Positions 27,347 through 36,190 of a stretch of 64,000 nt of DNA are shown here, one piece after another. Under the pieces are notes generated by a model. It saw only the letters and a program-made list of their open reading frames with translations, was not told the DNA's origin and ran no database searches. The DNA lies in NCBI RefSeq assembly GCF_002196705.1, contig NZ_NADJ01000016.1:1-64000 (forward strand), read 5' to 3'. This DNA is from Desulfosporosinus sp. FKB. GTDB taxonomy: Bacteria > Bacillota > Desulfitobacteriia > Desulfitobacteriales > Desulfitobacteriaceae. The translations under genes were made by a program, and so were the position numbers. How positions within the stretch are numbered: the stretch's first letter is position 1; each line of letters opens with the position of its first letter.

Positions 27347-28154
27347 ACCTTGCTCCTTTTTCCAGTGTTTCCCCGTCCATGTTATAGATGGCATCAATAA
27401 TTCTGTTCCGGTATGTAGCATTTCCATCAGAAGGCTGCATATTGCTCCATCCGATTTCTCCTGCAAGACCCATGGTGCACACCGCTGCTGCAACTGCTTC
27501 AAGCTCATTTTCAGGATTGGCTGCAAGAAAGGCCGTCATCATTCCGGAGAGCTGACAGCCTGTGCCTGTGATTTTACCCATTTCCGATCTTCCATTTCTG
27601 ATGACATAGCACTTATCTCCATCCGTAACAAGGTCAATAGCTCCCGTCACTGCTATGATGCCGCCTGCCTTTTCCGCAAAGACTTTAACAAACGCAACAG
27701 TGCTATCAAGAGAAGCTTCCGTTATGGCATCTGCAACATCAGCGTCAACGCCCTTCGTACTCCCGCTTCCAAGTGCTAAGGTCTTGATTTCTGAAATATT
27801 TCCTCTGATTGCATTAAACTTGATCTCTTTCATCAGCTTTACTGCCGTATCTGTACGAAGCTTGCTTGCTCCTGCGCCAACCGGGTCAAGCAAAACCTTA
27901 TGTCCTAGTTCATTTGCTTTCTTTCCTGCAAGAAACATGGACGGTATTGTATTTCTGTTCAGCGTTCCGATATTAATGTTCAGACCGCCGCAAATGGAGG
28001 TAATTTCTTCCACATCTTCCAAATCATCCGACATGATCGGACTTCCCCCACACGCAAGAAGCACATTTGCAACATCGTTCACGGTTACATAGTTTGTAAT
28101 ATTGTGAACAAGAGGTACATTTTTACGGACATTTTCGATACATTCTTTAATCAT
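27333..28154 (-). CDS. thiM: hydroxyethylthiazole kinase ThiM
   Basis: 273 residues. It phosphorylates the thiazole moiety (salvage). Motifs are PLVHNITNYVTVNDVANVLLACGGSPIM at the N-terminus, VLLDPVGAGASKLRTD (about 85) and MGKITGTGCQLSGM (about 193), the last with the catalytic cysteine and anion hole. It is the first gene after the TPP riboswitch. ThiM depends on salvaged thiazole, and no thiG/thiH/thiS genes are seen in the window. Confidence 0.96.
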   Translation of the reverse strand: MIKECIENVRKNVPLVHNITNYVTVNDVANVLLACGGSPIMSDDLEDVEEITSICGGLNINIGTLNRNTIPSMFLAGKKANELGHKVLLDPVGAGASKLRTDTAVKLMKEIKFNAIRGNISEIKTLALGSGSTKGVDADVADAITEASLDSTVAFVKVFAEKAGGIIAVTGAIDLVTDGDKCYVIRNGRSEMGKITGTGCQLSGMMTAFLAANPENELEAVAAAVCTMGLAGEIGWSNMQPSDGNATYRNRIIDAIYNMDGETLEKGARYEVR

Positions 28155-28202
28155 AATATCTCCTTTCGCAAATACAAACTGAAAGGCATGTCAACATAAA
28201 AA

Positions 28203-28235
28203 ACTGCATACATACCAATGAAAGTATATATGCAG
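28203..28235 (-). terminator. terminator at the end of the TPP riboswitch leader
   Basis: CTGCATATATAC...GTATGTATGCAG on the minus strand followed by TTTTTTATG, 50 bases before thiM. This fits transcription-attenuation control by the riboswitch. Confidence 0.85.
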
Positions 28236-28244
28236 CAATCTCTG

Positions 28245-28337
28245 CTAAGTATATCCCTACGTTGGCATTACCCAAATCAGGTTACGGGTCTAAGCATACA
28301 GCTTACTCTCAGCCAGCTTATCGCAAGCTCCCCTTTG
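28245..28337 (-). promoter_or_regulatory. TPP (THI-box) riboswitch
   Basis: On the minus strand GGGGAGCTTGC..GGCTGAGAG (28336-28305) is followed by GACCCGTAACCTGATTTGGG and TAATGCCAACGTAGGGA (28292-28250). These are the conserved thi-box elements. The aptamer precedes an intrinsic terminator and thiM, so thiamine pyrophosphate should shut off the operon. The leader is a complete aptamer by eye. Confidence 0.97.
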
Positions 28338-28580
28338 TATTTTCTTGTAATTATACTACAGCATAACGAAAAATCAACCATGAATAATTAACATACGCAT
28401 TTTGAGTTTCGCATTTTAAGCCCCATTAAATATAACTTTTATGGTGGTACCTTTTCCAAGATTCAGAGTATGAGTTTTCTTAAACGATCAACGGTCCCGA
28501 CGTGGGTTGATGTAAATGTAATGAAATACAATTTGGGGCATGTAGTAGTCTAGCCAATCTACCGCAAGGTGTTTCGTTAA

Positions 28581-30809
28581 TTAAATCAAGGGGCTTTTAT
28601 CTCCTTTATAATAAATAACCAGTCGATGGAGTGCTCGTGTACAGGTAATGTACAGTAATTGTCTATCGAAATCACTCGCATAGTTTTCTTTACTAACATC
28701 ATAAGCGATCACAACATCAAATTCTAATCCCTTTGCCATATAAGTTGGAATAACCAATGTACCTTTTGTAACTTCCCCTCCTCGAGGTTTAATAAGTGTT
28801 AGTTGCACCGATTTTTTCAACCGACTAAACACCTTTTCTGCATCTTCTTGAGTTTTACATATGACGGCTACGGATTCATACCCTTGCTCTGTAGACTTCG
28901 CTATATCTTCAATAATCGACTGATCCATTGCCTCTAATGTTTCTCGAGGGATAACCTTGGGTTCCTCACCATGCCGTTCAATAGAACTATAACCGTGTTG
29001 GGTCCCTTCACCTAGTAGAGACTGTGTGAAGGTGTTGATTTCACAGGTCGACCTATACCCTTTATTTAAAGACAGCTTAATCGTCTTACCTTTATTGAGT
29101 ATCTCTGAAATATCGTCGTATAGTGAACCTTCTGTTGTTTTTTCAATCGTCTGATTGATGTCTCCTAAGACAGTATAGGTTGCATTATTATACAACATCT
29201 TAAAAACCTCGTATTGCAGAGGAGTATAATCCTGGGCTTCATCAATGACCACATGTTTGATCCCCGAAACCACATCATTCCCTTTGATTTTTAACTTCAA
29301 ATAAAGAAGCGGGACATAATCTTCATAGTGCACTTGCCCCTTTCGTAGATTTTGAAGCGTTGTTGAAATAATTTCTTCAATAGTTTCCGGAAGTGTTAGA
29401 CCTTGCGCCAACTTGAGCAAAAGCCCACGGTTCTTGAACAGCAGCATATACAAGTCATTATAATCAATGTTCGTGAATTTTTGAATTCGTTCCCGAAAAG
29501 CCACTGCTTGTCTGATGGCTAACAATCGGCTAAAGGACTTTATTTCAAACTCATGCCCTTCACTTTTTTCCACAATCTTTTCCAAGCGTTGGAGTCTCTT
29601 TTTCTGTAATGGATGGACTTTTTTCAAGAGGAACGTCTCGATGATTTTGAGCTGTTTGGCCATCGGTATTCCAATTTCATTGTGCAGAAAACGGTTCTTT
29701 AGCTGTTGCCTCGTCGCTAGGATTGTTCCATTATAATAGACATCCTCAAAGAGAATAAGACGATGAGCGTAATACCATAATAGTCTATCAAGAATTTGCT
29801 TAAATACCCTCGAACCCTTGAAATCGATGCTTTGCCGCCGAACGTCATCACTCGCCTTCCCTCGGGAATGTATCAATGTTTCAATCTGCATATCCCTTGT
29901 TTCTTCCCCAAACCTGCCTTGAAAAGCCTCAGAGATTAAATCGTCAAAAACGCTTTGCTTCACGTTTTCTTCCCCCAGCTCAGGAAGAACACTCGAAATA
30001 TAGTGACTAAAAACGGTGTTGGGAGATATTATGACGACTTCATTCGATCGCAGATTGGAATTAAGACCCTCATAAAGGAGAAAGGCAATCCTATGCAGTG
30101 CAATCGATGTTTTGCCACTACCCGCTGCACCTTGTACAATTAAGAGCTCGTGATCCCTATCCCTTATAATGACGTCTTGTTCCTTTTGAATTGTTTCGAT
30201 AATATTTTTCATTTTGGCTGAAGTATTATGACTTAGTACTTCCTGCAGTATTTCGTCTGTAATTCTGACACCGCAATCGAAAAAGTATTTTAGCTTTGAA
30301 TCTCGAATCTTATATTGCCTTTTCAGAGAAACATCTCCCCGACTAACCCCTGCCGGAGTGTCATACATTACTTCACCTAGTTCATACCTATAAAATATAC
30401 TTGAAATGGGTGCGCGCCAGTCATAAACGTAGACTTGACCCGTGCTCCTATCCATTAAATTGTAAAGTCCAACGTATATCTTTTCTTTTTCACTCAAACC
30501 TTTCTCTATAAAATCAAACCGACCAAAGTAAGGTGAATTGATCATTTTCTTGAGGTTCTTGATACGCCGTGGATTGTAACTAGAGATATAATTATTAATT
30601 TGCATAGAATGCAGGTTTATATCTACAAGACTTTCAAAGTCACTCGAAGCATGAAGGGTGTTTTCGTACATATCCTTTCTAGCGACGATTAAATCACTCT
30701 TTTTCTCTTCTAAATTCTTCGCTTCTTTTTCCACTTCTTCCTCGATAAAAGCCAATGCCTTCCTAAGATACTCAATCTCCTCTTGATAATTTTCTTGGTA
30801 ACTGTCCAT
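28581..30809 (-). CDS. helD: RNA polymerase recycling motor HelD (UvrD-like helicase)
   Basis: 742 residues, close to the length of Bacillus HelD. N-terminal charged coiled coil (EEIEYLRKALAFIEEEVEKEAKNLEEKKSDL) that inserts into the RNAP secondary channel, then UvrD/Rep motor with Walker A IVQGAAGSGKTSIALHR (about 228), motif II VIDEAQDYTPLQY, motif VI region YITCTRALHRLVIYY. It removes stalled RNA polymerase from DNA or RNA using ATP. Monocistronic; the upstream leader region 30810-31180 contains two hairpins from other units. Confidence 0.93.
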   Translation of the reverse strand: MDSYQENYQEEIEYLRKALAFIEEEVEKEAKNLEEKKSDLIVARKDMYENTLHASSDFESLVDINLHSMQINNYISSYNPRRIKNLKKMINSPYFGRFDFIEKGLSEKEKIYVGLYNLMDRSTGQVYVYDWRAPISSIFYRYELGEVMYDTPAGVSRGDVSLKRQYKIRDSKLKYFFDCGVRITDEILQEVLSHNTSAKMKNIIETIQKEQDVIIRDRDHELLIVQGAAGSGKTSIALHRIAFLLYEGLNSNLRSNEVVIISPNTVFSHYISSVLPELGEENVKQSVFDDLISEAFQGRFGEETRDMQIETLIHSRGKASDDVRRQSIDFKGSRVFKQILDRLLWYYAHRLILFEDVYYNGTILATRQQLKNRFLHNEIGIPMAKQLKIIETFLLKKVHPLQKKRLQRLEKIVEKSEGHEFEIKSFSRLLAIRQAVAFRERIQKFTNIDYNDLYMLLFKNRGLLLKLAQGLTLPETIEEIISTTLQNLRKGQVHYEDYVPLLYLKLKIKGNDVVSGIKHVVIDEAQDYTPLQYEVFKMLYNNATYTVLGDINQTIEKTTEGSLYDDISEILNKGKTIKLSLNKGYRSTCEINTFTQSLLGEGTQHGYSSIERHGEEPKVIPRETLEAMDQSIIEDIAKSTEQGYESVAVICKTQEDAEKVFSRLKKSVQLTLIKPRGGEVTKGTLVIPTYMAKGLEFDVVIAYDVSKENYASDFDRQLLYITCTRALHRLVIYYKGDKSPLI

Positions 30810-31010
30810 CGGATCACGCTCCTATACTAAGAATCTTAAAGAAGCAGCTTGACATTTCTATGGTATTTGTGTTAAAATGTATATGAATAATGCAATATAA
30901 TTTGATTTATTGCATCTATTTCCTATTATATAATAAATCCATCTTCAAGTATAGTAAAAAAGCAAAAAACAATTTTGAGCGATGTCAAATAGACAGAGAT
31001 AACATCATCA

Positions 31011-31067
31011 TACTAAGAAGTTTCGACTCCGATAATCTATAGGAGTCGTACTTCTTAGTATTTTTTT
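31011..31067 (+). terminator. strong hairpin with plus-strand T run
   Basis: TACTAAGAAG(T)..CGACTCC/GGAGTCG..CTTCTTAGTA followed by TTTTTTTAC. It looks like an intrinsic terminator for plus-strand transcription, although neighbouring genes are on the minus strand. It may be left over from a lost gene or small RNA. Confidence 0.75.
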
Positions 31068-31080
31068 ACTCAAAAACAAA

Positions 31081-31113
31081 ATGCGTTGGCGTGAGAACCT
31101 CACGTCAACGCAT
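31081..31113 (-). terminator. terminator of the SDR gene (ATGCGTTGG-type)
   Basis: ATGCGTTGRCGTGAG/CTCACG..CAACGCAT stem followed on the minus strand by TTTGTTTTTG. It shares its outer stem and flank with the terminator at 11471-11500. Confidence 0.8.
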
Positions 31114-31182
31114 TAAATATTTCAACCGTATTATAGGCCCATAACAAACTTACAATGAAGTAACACTAACACACGCAGTAGA

Positions 31183-32028
31183 TTATTTATTGAAATAGTG
31201 GCCTTGCTCCAAATCCGCAATCAATCCTGGTTGCACCGGGTTCCACCCCAATATCTCTTTTGTACGTGCAGAGTTTCCCGGCATTAGACTTGGAATATCA
31301 AGTGCAGCCAATGCACCAAGAAATCCGAAGTGAGTATTTGCTTCTTCACGGGAAATGCTTACCACCGGAACGTTTAAGTGTTTTCCGATAGTACTGGCAA
31401 TTTCACGAAAGGGAATTCCTTCTTCGCCTCTTCCCGTAAAATATGAACCAGCCGGTGCTTTTTCTATTGCCAGACGAAAAAGCTTAGCAGCATCAAGCCT
31501 ATGAACAGCCGGCCATCGATTAGCTCCTTCTTCAACATAGGCAGATACTCCTTTTGAACGTGCAATACCGATAAGTTGTGGAATAAATCCATGACTATCC
31601 GCATCACTATGCACGGAGGGTGCAAGACTAATGACAGCGGAGCGAACCCCTCTCTCAGCTAAAGCTAATGTAGCCTTATCCGAGGCATCCCCATTGGCAT
31701 GTGCAGTGGTCATAAATGGTTTTCCAGTATCTATAAGGGTTTCACCTATTGCGTTAATTACATTTAAATCAATGGCAAGGGATCCTGCGAAATCTGAAAA
31801 ATCATGTCGAAAAGCCATATGAATAACACCTTCAGCCATGGAAGCACCTTTACAAAGACATTCCGTATCTTCCAGCGTCCCCATCAGTGCTTCCGCTCCT
31901 ATATTTTCTAATTTTTTGGCCCCCTCTTCCGAACGTGTTAATCCAATCACTTTATATCCAGCATCAATGAGTTCTTGGGCAACAGCAGAACCGATATAAC
32001 CTGTTGCTCCAGTGACAAAAATACGCAT
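31183..32028 (-). CDS. NAD(P)-dependent epimerase/extended-SDR family oxidoreductase
   Basis: 281 residues. N-terminal Rossmann motif VTGATGYIGSAVAQEL (G-x-x-G-x-x-G), then GTLEDTECL and VIHMAFRHD in the atypical/extended SDR pattern, but no clear Y-x-x-x-K at the usual place, so it probably belongs to the NAD-dependent epimerase-like group acting on small carbonyl or nucleotide-sugar compounds. ATG 32028 with AGGAGG upstream. Monocistronic, ending at the ATGCGTTGG-type terminator. Confidence 0.85.
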   Translation of the reverse strand: MRIFVTGATGYIGSAVAQELIDAGYKVIGLTRSEEGAKKLENIGAEALMGTLEDTECLCKGASMAEGVIHMAFRHDFSDFAGSLAIDLNVINAIGETLIDTGKPFMTTAHANGDASDKATLALAERGVRSAVISLAPSVHSDADSHGFIPQLIGIARSKGVSAYVEEGANRWPAVHRLDAAKLFRLAIEKAPAGSYFTGRGEEGIPFREIASTIGKHLNVPVVSISREEANTHFGFLGALAALDIPSLMPGNSARTKEILGWNPVQPGLIADLEQGHYFNK

Positions 32029-32983
32029 AGTATAATCCTCCTTAAAAGTTGATCAGTGAACACAAGTGCCTCACTTCGTACATTTTGTCGGATCATCCTA
32101 TAACAACTCCATAGTAACTTTCCCCCTTTTGCAACAATTGCATTCATATTACAAGTTAGATAATTTAATATTTGTAACTGCAATACGAATTATATCACCT
32201 CAAATCACAAATTACAACAATATAAATATGTAACTTGTAATAAAACTAATATTTATTTTCCGGATAATGAAATATTAGTTTTGATGACAGCTATTATGTA
32301 AGAACGTGTTATAAATGTTCGTCGCTTCCAGCTTAATTATGCTTTTGCAAAGCATGTGAAAAGTCTCGACATACAAATAACGCCCACAACAATTCCTATT
32401 TGGAACGTCAGGGGCTTAAAAGTTTGCTTCCATCGTATTTGGAGTTTTGTCAACCAAGTGCGGACCCTCAGGTAAGTGTTATGAGAGGAGAAGGCTAACC
32501 GTCCTCTCCTGCGCGATTCATTTATTAGGATTTTCAAGTCCTCTTATTAGAAGATTTACCACAGATTCTATGTTTTGTTTCCGATCAGGATCTTCGAATG
32601 AGTTTGGGTGGATAAAAACGCTGGTTGCAAGATATACAGATCTTGCCACACTGTTTTCGCCGTAGGATAGGGGCTTCCAGCAAGCCCAAAATGCAAGATG
32701 GTGAAAATAACCAAGAAAAAGCCAAAAGACCAGACCATCCTAAAAATATGGAACAATCTGGCGATTACTGTTTTCAAAATCATAACACTCTCAAGGGAAG
32801 CTTAGCTTGGTTATTATACAATTAACACCTATATTTTGAGAGCCGCATGTATGGGGAGCGGCTTTCAGAGTGTCCTTTTTCTTAAACTTGTGACAGTCTC
32901 CAAATGCTGCGTTCACAGGTACATATTGGATAAAATTATGTCTCTTAGCCCCGAGCACAATACCGAAGACCACTTTATCTCAA
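32029..32983. other. gene-poor stretch holding decayed repeats
   Basis: No convincing gene. It holds copy B of the decayed repeat (about 32725-32890, see 24985-25170), a small AGCCGCATGTATGGGGAGCGGCT hairpin (32842-32864), and a 25-base exact inverted copy of 22629-22653 at about 32648-32672. Short open frames on both strands (60-72 codons) are broken and lack ribosome-binding sites, and appear to be remains of an unidentified element. Confidence 0.5.
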
Positions 32984-33157
32984 TTATTTGTCCTCTTTTA
33001 TCCTCATAAGTATTCCTTGGTATCTATCCAAAGCTGTATGTAATTCGTGGCATGCTGCCACAGTTTCTGGATCAGTAAAGGAGTTATTCTTTTGTACGTT
33101 GATGGTGCTTGAGCGCAATTCTTTAATTTGGTTTATAATTTTATCTAATTCAGACAC
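32984..33157 (-). CDS. Spo0E-like sporulation aspartyl-phosphate phosphatase
   Basis: 57 residues from GTG 33157 (six bases after GGAGGG; ATG 33163 also possible). Two helices: SELDKIINQIKELRSSTINV and DPETVAACHELHTALDRYQGILMR. The second holds the family S/C-x-E-L-D/H-x-x-L-D-x-Y signature, here C-H-E-L-H-T-A-L-D-R-Y, with H in place of the usual first D. Spo0E proteins dephosphorylate Spo0A~P. The D-to-H change may affect activity. It supports a spore-forming host. Confidence 0.75.
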   Translation of the reverse strand: MSELDKIINQIKELRSSTINVQKNNSFTDPETVAACHELHTALDRYQGILMRIKEDK

Positions 33158-33216
33158 TAGCATCCCTCCCATTAGTTCAGTGATTAGTGTTTCCATACAC
33201 GATACGAAAATTAGGA

Positions 33217-33475
33217 TTACCAAATAGCCTTTTTGTGGGGACGTTTTTCATAATTCTTATCACTTTTATTAATATCAGCTGAATTTAATATTATTTCCAT
33301 AGTTTTTTTCGGACTTAATGATGGGTTTTCGACCATTATTGCTGCTGCTAAACAAATCACTAAAGGTGCTGCTGCAGAAGTTCCATTAATACGACATATA
33401 TTAGTAGTTTTATTTCCTTTTGAATCAGACATATATAATGCAGGATTGAAGGGGTACGCCAGCTGACCAGCGGCT
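33217..33475 (-). pseudogene. subtilisin-like S8 serine protease, C-terminal fragment
   Basis: About 80 residues remain. AYPFNPALYMSDSKGNKTTN leads to NGTSAAAPLVICLAAAIMVENP, the catalytic-serine motif GTSxAAP of S8 proteases. Asp and His parts are missing and the frame breaks at repeat F3. An ATG inside it could express 71 residues, which would be inactive. Confidence 0.75.
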
Positions 33476-33545
33476 AGCGTTTATGACATGGCGGGTATTT
33501 GGGCTTGAGGGTAGCGCGGTGCGGGATGAAAGATTGCCGAAATTG
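33474..33545 (-). repeat. F-type repeat, copy 3
   Basis: Minus-strand ..CTCAAGCCCAAATACCCGCC..ATAAACGCTAG matches the F core (CTCAAG-N3-AAATA-N-CCG..ATAAA..TAG) seen at 34809-34886 and 38643-38683. It follows the stop of the 33564-34172 gene by about 20 bases and abuts the subtilase fragment. Confidence 0.6.
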
Positions 33546-33563
33546 GCATTAAAACCACTCAGT

Positions 33564-34172
33564 CTAAAAATTTGGACTAGATACCTTTAATATATAAAAG
33601 AGCAAAAAGGCGAGAAATAATCCAATTAGAATAATTGCAAAAAGAATTCCAATCACTGTCCCTTCAATTAGAGTTTCATTTGCATAACCTTTAAGTTCTT
33701 CAGTATTGCTTCTATCTATTTTCTTGATATGTCTGTAGAATGAAATATTTGAAACTATTAAACTCATCAAAGCGCTCGGAAAAAAATAGTAGAACGCAGA
33801 TCTTCCATAACCAATCGGATGACTATTTGGAGTTACAATTCCTAGATATATTATAATGACTGCAAAAAACATAATAAATGTTAATTGTCTATTTTTTAGT
33901 TTATTATACTCAATGCCGAGTTTCTCACGCTCATAGGCATATAATGGCTTCAATGAGGGAATTAACTTACCTATAATAATTTCGCCATGACTACGGTTCA
34001 TTAATTCAATTATTATATAACATAAACATACTGCACCAGCTAAAATGCAAAATGTTTTTAATGATTTTATTTGTAGGCAAACGATACTAGTTATTGCTAA
34101 AACAAATAGCGATAGAATATAGTTTATGAGCATTTGTTTCCTACGCAATTTTTTTAGTACTAGCTCTTCCAT
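33564..34172 (-). CDS. hypothetical membrane protein, about 4-5 TM helices
   Basis: 202 residues. Hydrophobic helices at about 14-32, 34-53, 93-112, 123-143 and 175-200; a conserved-looking loop RSHGEIIIGKLIPSLKPLYAYEREKLGIEYNKLKNRQ between helices 2 and 3. No family recognised. ATG 34172 with AAGGTAGGAGAT upstream. A single-gene unit followed by an F-type repeat. Confidence 0.7.
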   Translation of the reverse strand: MEELVLKKLRRKQMLINYILSLFVLAITSIVCLQIKSLKTFCILAGAVCLCYIIIELMNRSHGEIIIGKLIPSLKPLYAYEREKLGIEYNKLKNRQLTFIMFFAVIIIYLGIVTPNSHPIGYGRSAFYYFFPSALMSLIVSNISFYRHIKKIDRSNTEELKGYANETLIEGTVIGILFAIILIGLFLAFLLFYILKVSSPNF

Positions 34173-34340
34173 CTAGATCTCCTACCTTAAAATGATAGCC
34201 CTTAATAATTTCCAGTACGTGCTTCATTCGGGATTTCTAAATAATACAACAATTCCACAAATGCCCTCTATTTCCTGCAATAAGTACGAGAAAAGAGCGT
34301 CTAAAAACGCTCCGCTTATTATGCACCAACACTCCCATCA

Positions 34341-34428
34341 TGTGACGCGCTCCCTCAGCCTCCAGCTTTCCGGTTCGGTGAGCGCCTTTGGATAAGTAAT
34401 GACATCCTGCGGGATTAGCTGTTAGGGG
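34341..34428 (-). repeat. E-type repeat, copy 1 (attC-like candidate)
   Basis: About 85 bases. Read on the minus strand it begins CCCTAACAGC 16 bases after the stop of the TfoX gene, continues GGATGTCATTACTTATCCAA, AGGCGCTCACCGAACCGGAAAGC and ends ..GAGCGCGTC. GCGCTC/GAGCGC and CCG-AAC-CGG stems are visible. It shares this order with copies at 37431, 38036 and 63924. Confidence 0.8.
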
Positions 34429-34443
34429 GTTCTTATTTCTGTA

Positions 34444-34773
34444 CTATGGATTATTGCTCTTTTTCTTCTTAGGCTTTGGAAGCGGAATTAACGGCTCTAA
34501 TATTGTTATGATCTGTTTACTAAATTCAGATTTATCTATGTCCAATATATAATGTTCCTTTGCTCCATCATATGGAAAACCCTTCTCAGCATCTTTCATC
34601 TTTTCACTGATAGGGTCAAGTATTTTCACAAAAACTGTATTGTCACAGACCAGAAGTAATGGTTTCTCATTCACATAAACAATATACTCTCCAAACATTT
34701 TCTTATATCTGATCGCGCCCACATTCGAAATCTGTTCGCAGACATAATCAATGTAGTCTAAACTAGTAGCCAA
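34444..34773 (-). CDS. TfoX/Sxy N-terminal-domain protein
   Basis: 109 residues. TfoX_N family: VCEQISNVGAIRYKKMFGEYIVYVNEKPLLLVCDNTVFVKI then the C-terminal basic tail KPKKKKS. In proteobacteria TfoX activates competence genes; stand-alone N-domains in Firmicutes are of unknown role. Likely TTG start at 34773, seven bases after GGGGGTG. Sits between F copy 1 and E copy 1, as a single cassette-like gene. A relative is at 56204-56581. Confidence 0.88.
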   Translation of the reverse strand: MATSLDYIDYVCEQISNVGAIRYKKMFGEYIVYVNEKPLLLVCDNTVFVKILDPISEKMKDAEKGFPYDGAKEHYILDIDKSEFSKQIITILEPLIPLPKPKKKKSNNP

Positions 34774-34808
34774 AATATTTCACCCCCATGGCATTGTAAC
34801 TAAAAAAT

Positions 34809-34886
34809 CCCCGCACCAAACACTCCGCCACTTGACTCCTAGATAACCTTTATACGTGGCGGCTATTTCTTCTTGAGGTTGCGGGG
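34809..34886 (-). repeat. F-type repeat, copy 1, nested palindrome
   Basis: Outer stem CCCCGCA (34809-34815)/TGCGGGG (34880-34886) and inner stem CCGCCAC (34825-34831)/GTGGCGG (34856-34862) are both perfect. The shared 20-base core CTATTTCTTCTTGAGGTT recurs at 38661. It lies 15 bases after the stop of the DinB gene. The nested imperfect palindrome with an unpaired CAACC/GTTTGG next to the outer stem is the architecture expected of an attC site, though boxes are not canonical. Confidence 0.75.
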
Positions 34887-34900
34887 CGCGAGGTGGCTAT

Positions 34901-35353
34901 CTATATTTCAGATGTTCCAAACATCTGGATCAAGTGATGATCTAAATGCCTCAAATAATCTTGAATAAGCTCTGAAAAAGTAAAGAATTTATTATTGCCG
35001 ATATCGCATGTGTATGATAATTTCTCTTCCGGAATATTAGAGACAACTCTAACAATTTGCCTATTTATAGCTGTCCAAAGTCCAATAACCTCATCAAACG
35101 GTATATTTTGATAATCCTGAATTGATACCCAGTCATTTTGTTTATATGGCACAACAACAAACGGCTGCTCTTCAAACTGAATCCTGATAAACCTATGGTA
35201 ATTATTCGTGGCGGAATCACACAAATGTCCAAGAATTTCTTTCTTTGACCATTTGCCCTTGGGCTTTGCAACAATTTCCTCTTCAGAAAATTGATTTACC
35301 CTACTTGGAAGTACTTCAATTAAGTAATTTAACCTTTTGATTATCTTTTCCAT
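34901..35353 (-). CDS. DinB-family protein
   Basis: 150 residues. Four-helix DinB/YfiT fold with the histidines WSKKEILGHLCDSATNNYHRF (about residue 43) and YLRHLDHHLIQMF near the end, which form the H3-type metal site. Family members are putative metal-dependent thiol (bacillithiol) transferases. ATG 35353, with GGGTAAAGGATGGAAAAG upstream. A single-gene unit followed by repeat F1. Confidence 0.9.
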   Translation of the reverse strand: MEKIIKRLNYLIEVLPSRVNQFSEEEIVAKPKGKWSKKEILGHLCDSATNNYHRFIRIQFEEQPFVVVPYKQNDWVSIQDYQNIPFDEVIGLWTAINRQIVRVVSNIPEEKLSYTCDIGNNKFFTFSELIQDYLRHLDHHLIQMFGTSEI

Positions 35354-35457
35354 CCTTTACCCCTCACTTTTGAATAATTCCAAATCTTTATGTTATGAAA
35401 TAATTAAACTCTCCCATCAACACATCCCCTCTACAGGATAAATATCTTTCCTTTAGT

Positions 35458-36190
35458 GCCCACTATGCCTTTTCCTTAGATCTCTGTAATCCTGCAAGTG
35501 GTAATGAAAAAGTCTTGTTGAAAATCTTGTTGGGACTCAAGAAGGAACTTCCTAGTCCCTGTTCCAAGAGTGGCAGATATTGAGGAATTAAATCATAAGC
35601 TTTGGGATGCTTGCATTCATTATCGCGAGAGCCATAAAGTACAACATCGTGCTGACCCTGTAAAAGTAATGTACCAAGAAGAGGTAAGGTTATTGAATCC
35701 AATACCCAGATTTAGGTTCGATACGAGTAGGACCGTGATAGCAAAGGTGGATGATTTTTCCACAGTACGCTATGAGAAAAACAACTACTCAGTTCCCACA
35801 AGATATCTTAGAAGAAGCGTTACCGTTAAAGGATACGCCAATAGCATTAGCATCCTTCATGAAGGAACAGAAATTGCTAACTTCTCCCGCCAGTATGGCT
35901 CAGGCAACACGAAGTATTGCTTAGAGCATTACATCGATCTTCTCGAAAGAAAGCCACATTTTTACAAAATGCTAAGCCTGTCAAGGAGACACTTACCCAA
36001 GAACTTCTGGCCTGGGGCAGTCAATTACCAGGTGGAAATAAAGAGATGGTTAAGCTCCTGAGGTTATGTGTCGATTATGGAGAGGAGCACATTCTAGCCA
36101 TTAAAAAACGTATTCCCGACCAGATCGTTCCTACCGTAGATATGGCTTCACTGACAACTACTGTCAGTGAAGCTATCATGATTGATAATA
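35458..36190 (+). pseudogene. IS21-family transposase IstA, C-terminal remnant
   Basis: Broken in at least two frames. HYAFSLDLCNPASGNEK at the start belongs to the core catalytic region, followed by VADIEELNHKLWDACI, then VDDFSTVRYEKNNYSVPTRYLRR..HYIDLLERKPHF (Mu-type C-terminal domain). After a shift at about 35970 TQELLAWGSQLPGG..ILAIKKRIPDQ completes it. No istB or terminal repeats visible. Plus-strand relic in a minus-strand neighbourhood. Confidence 0.8.
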
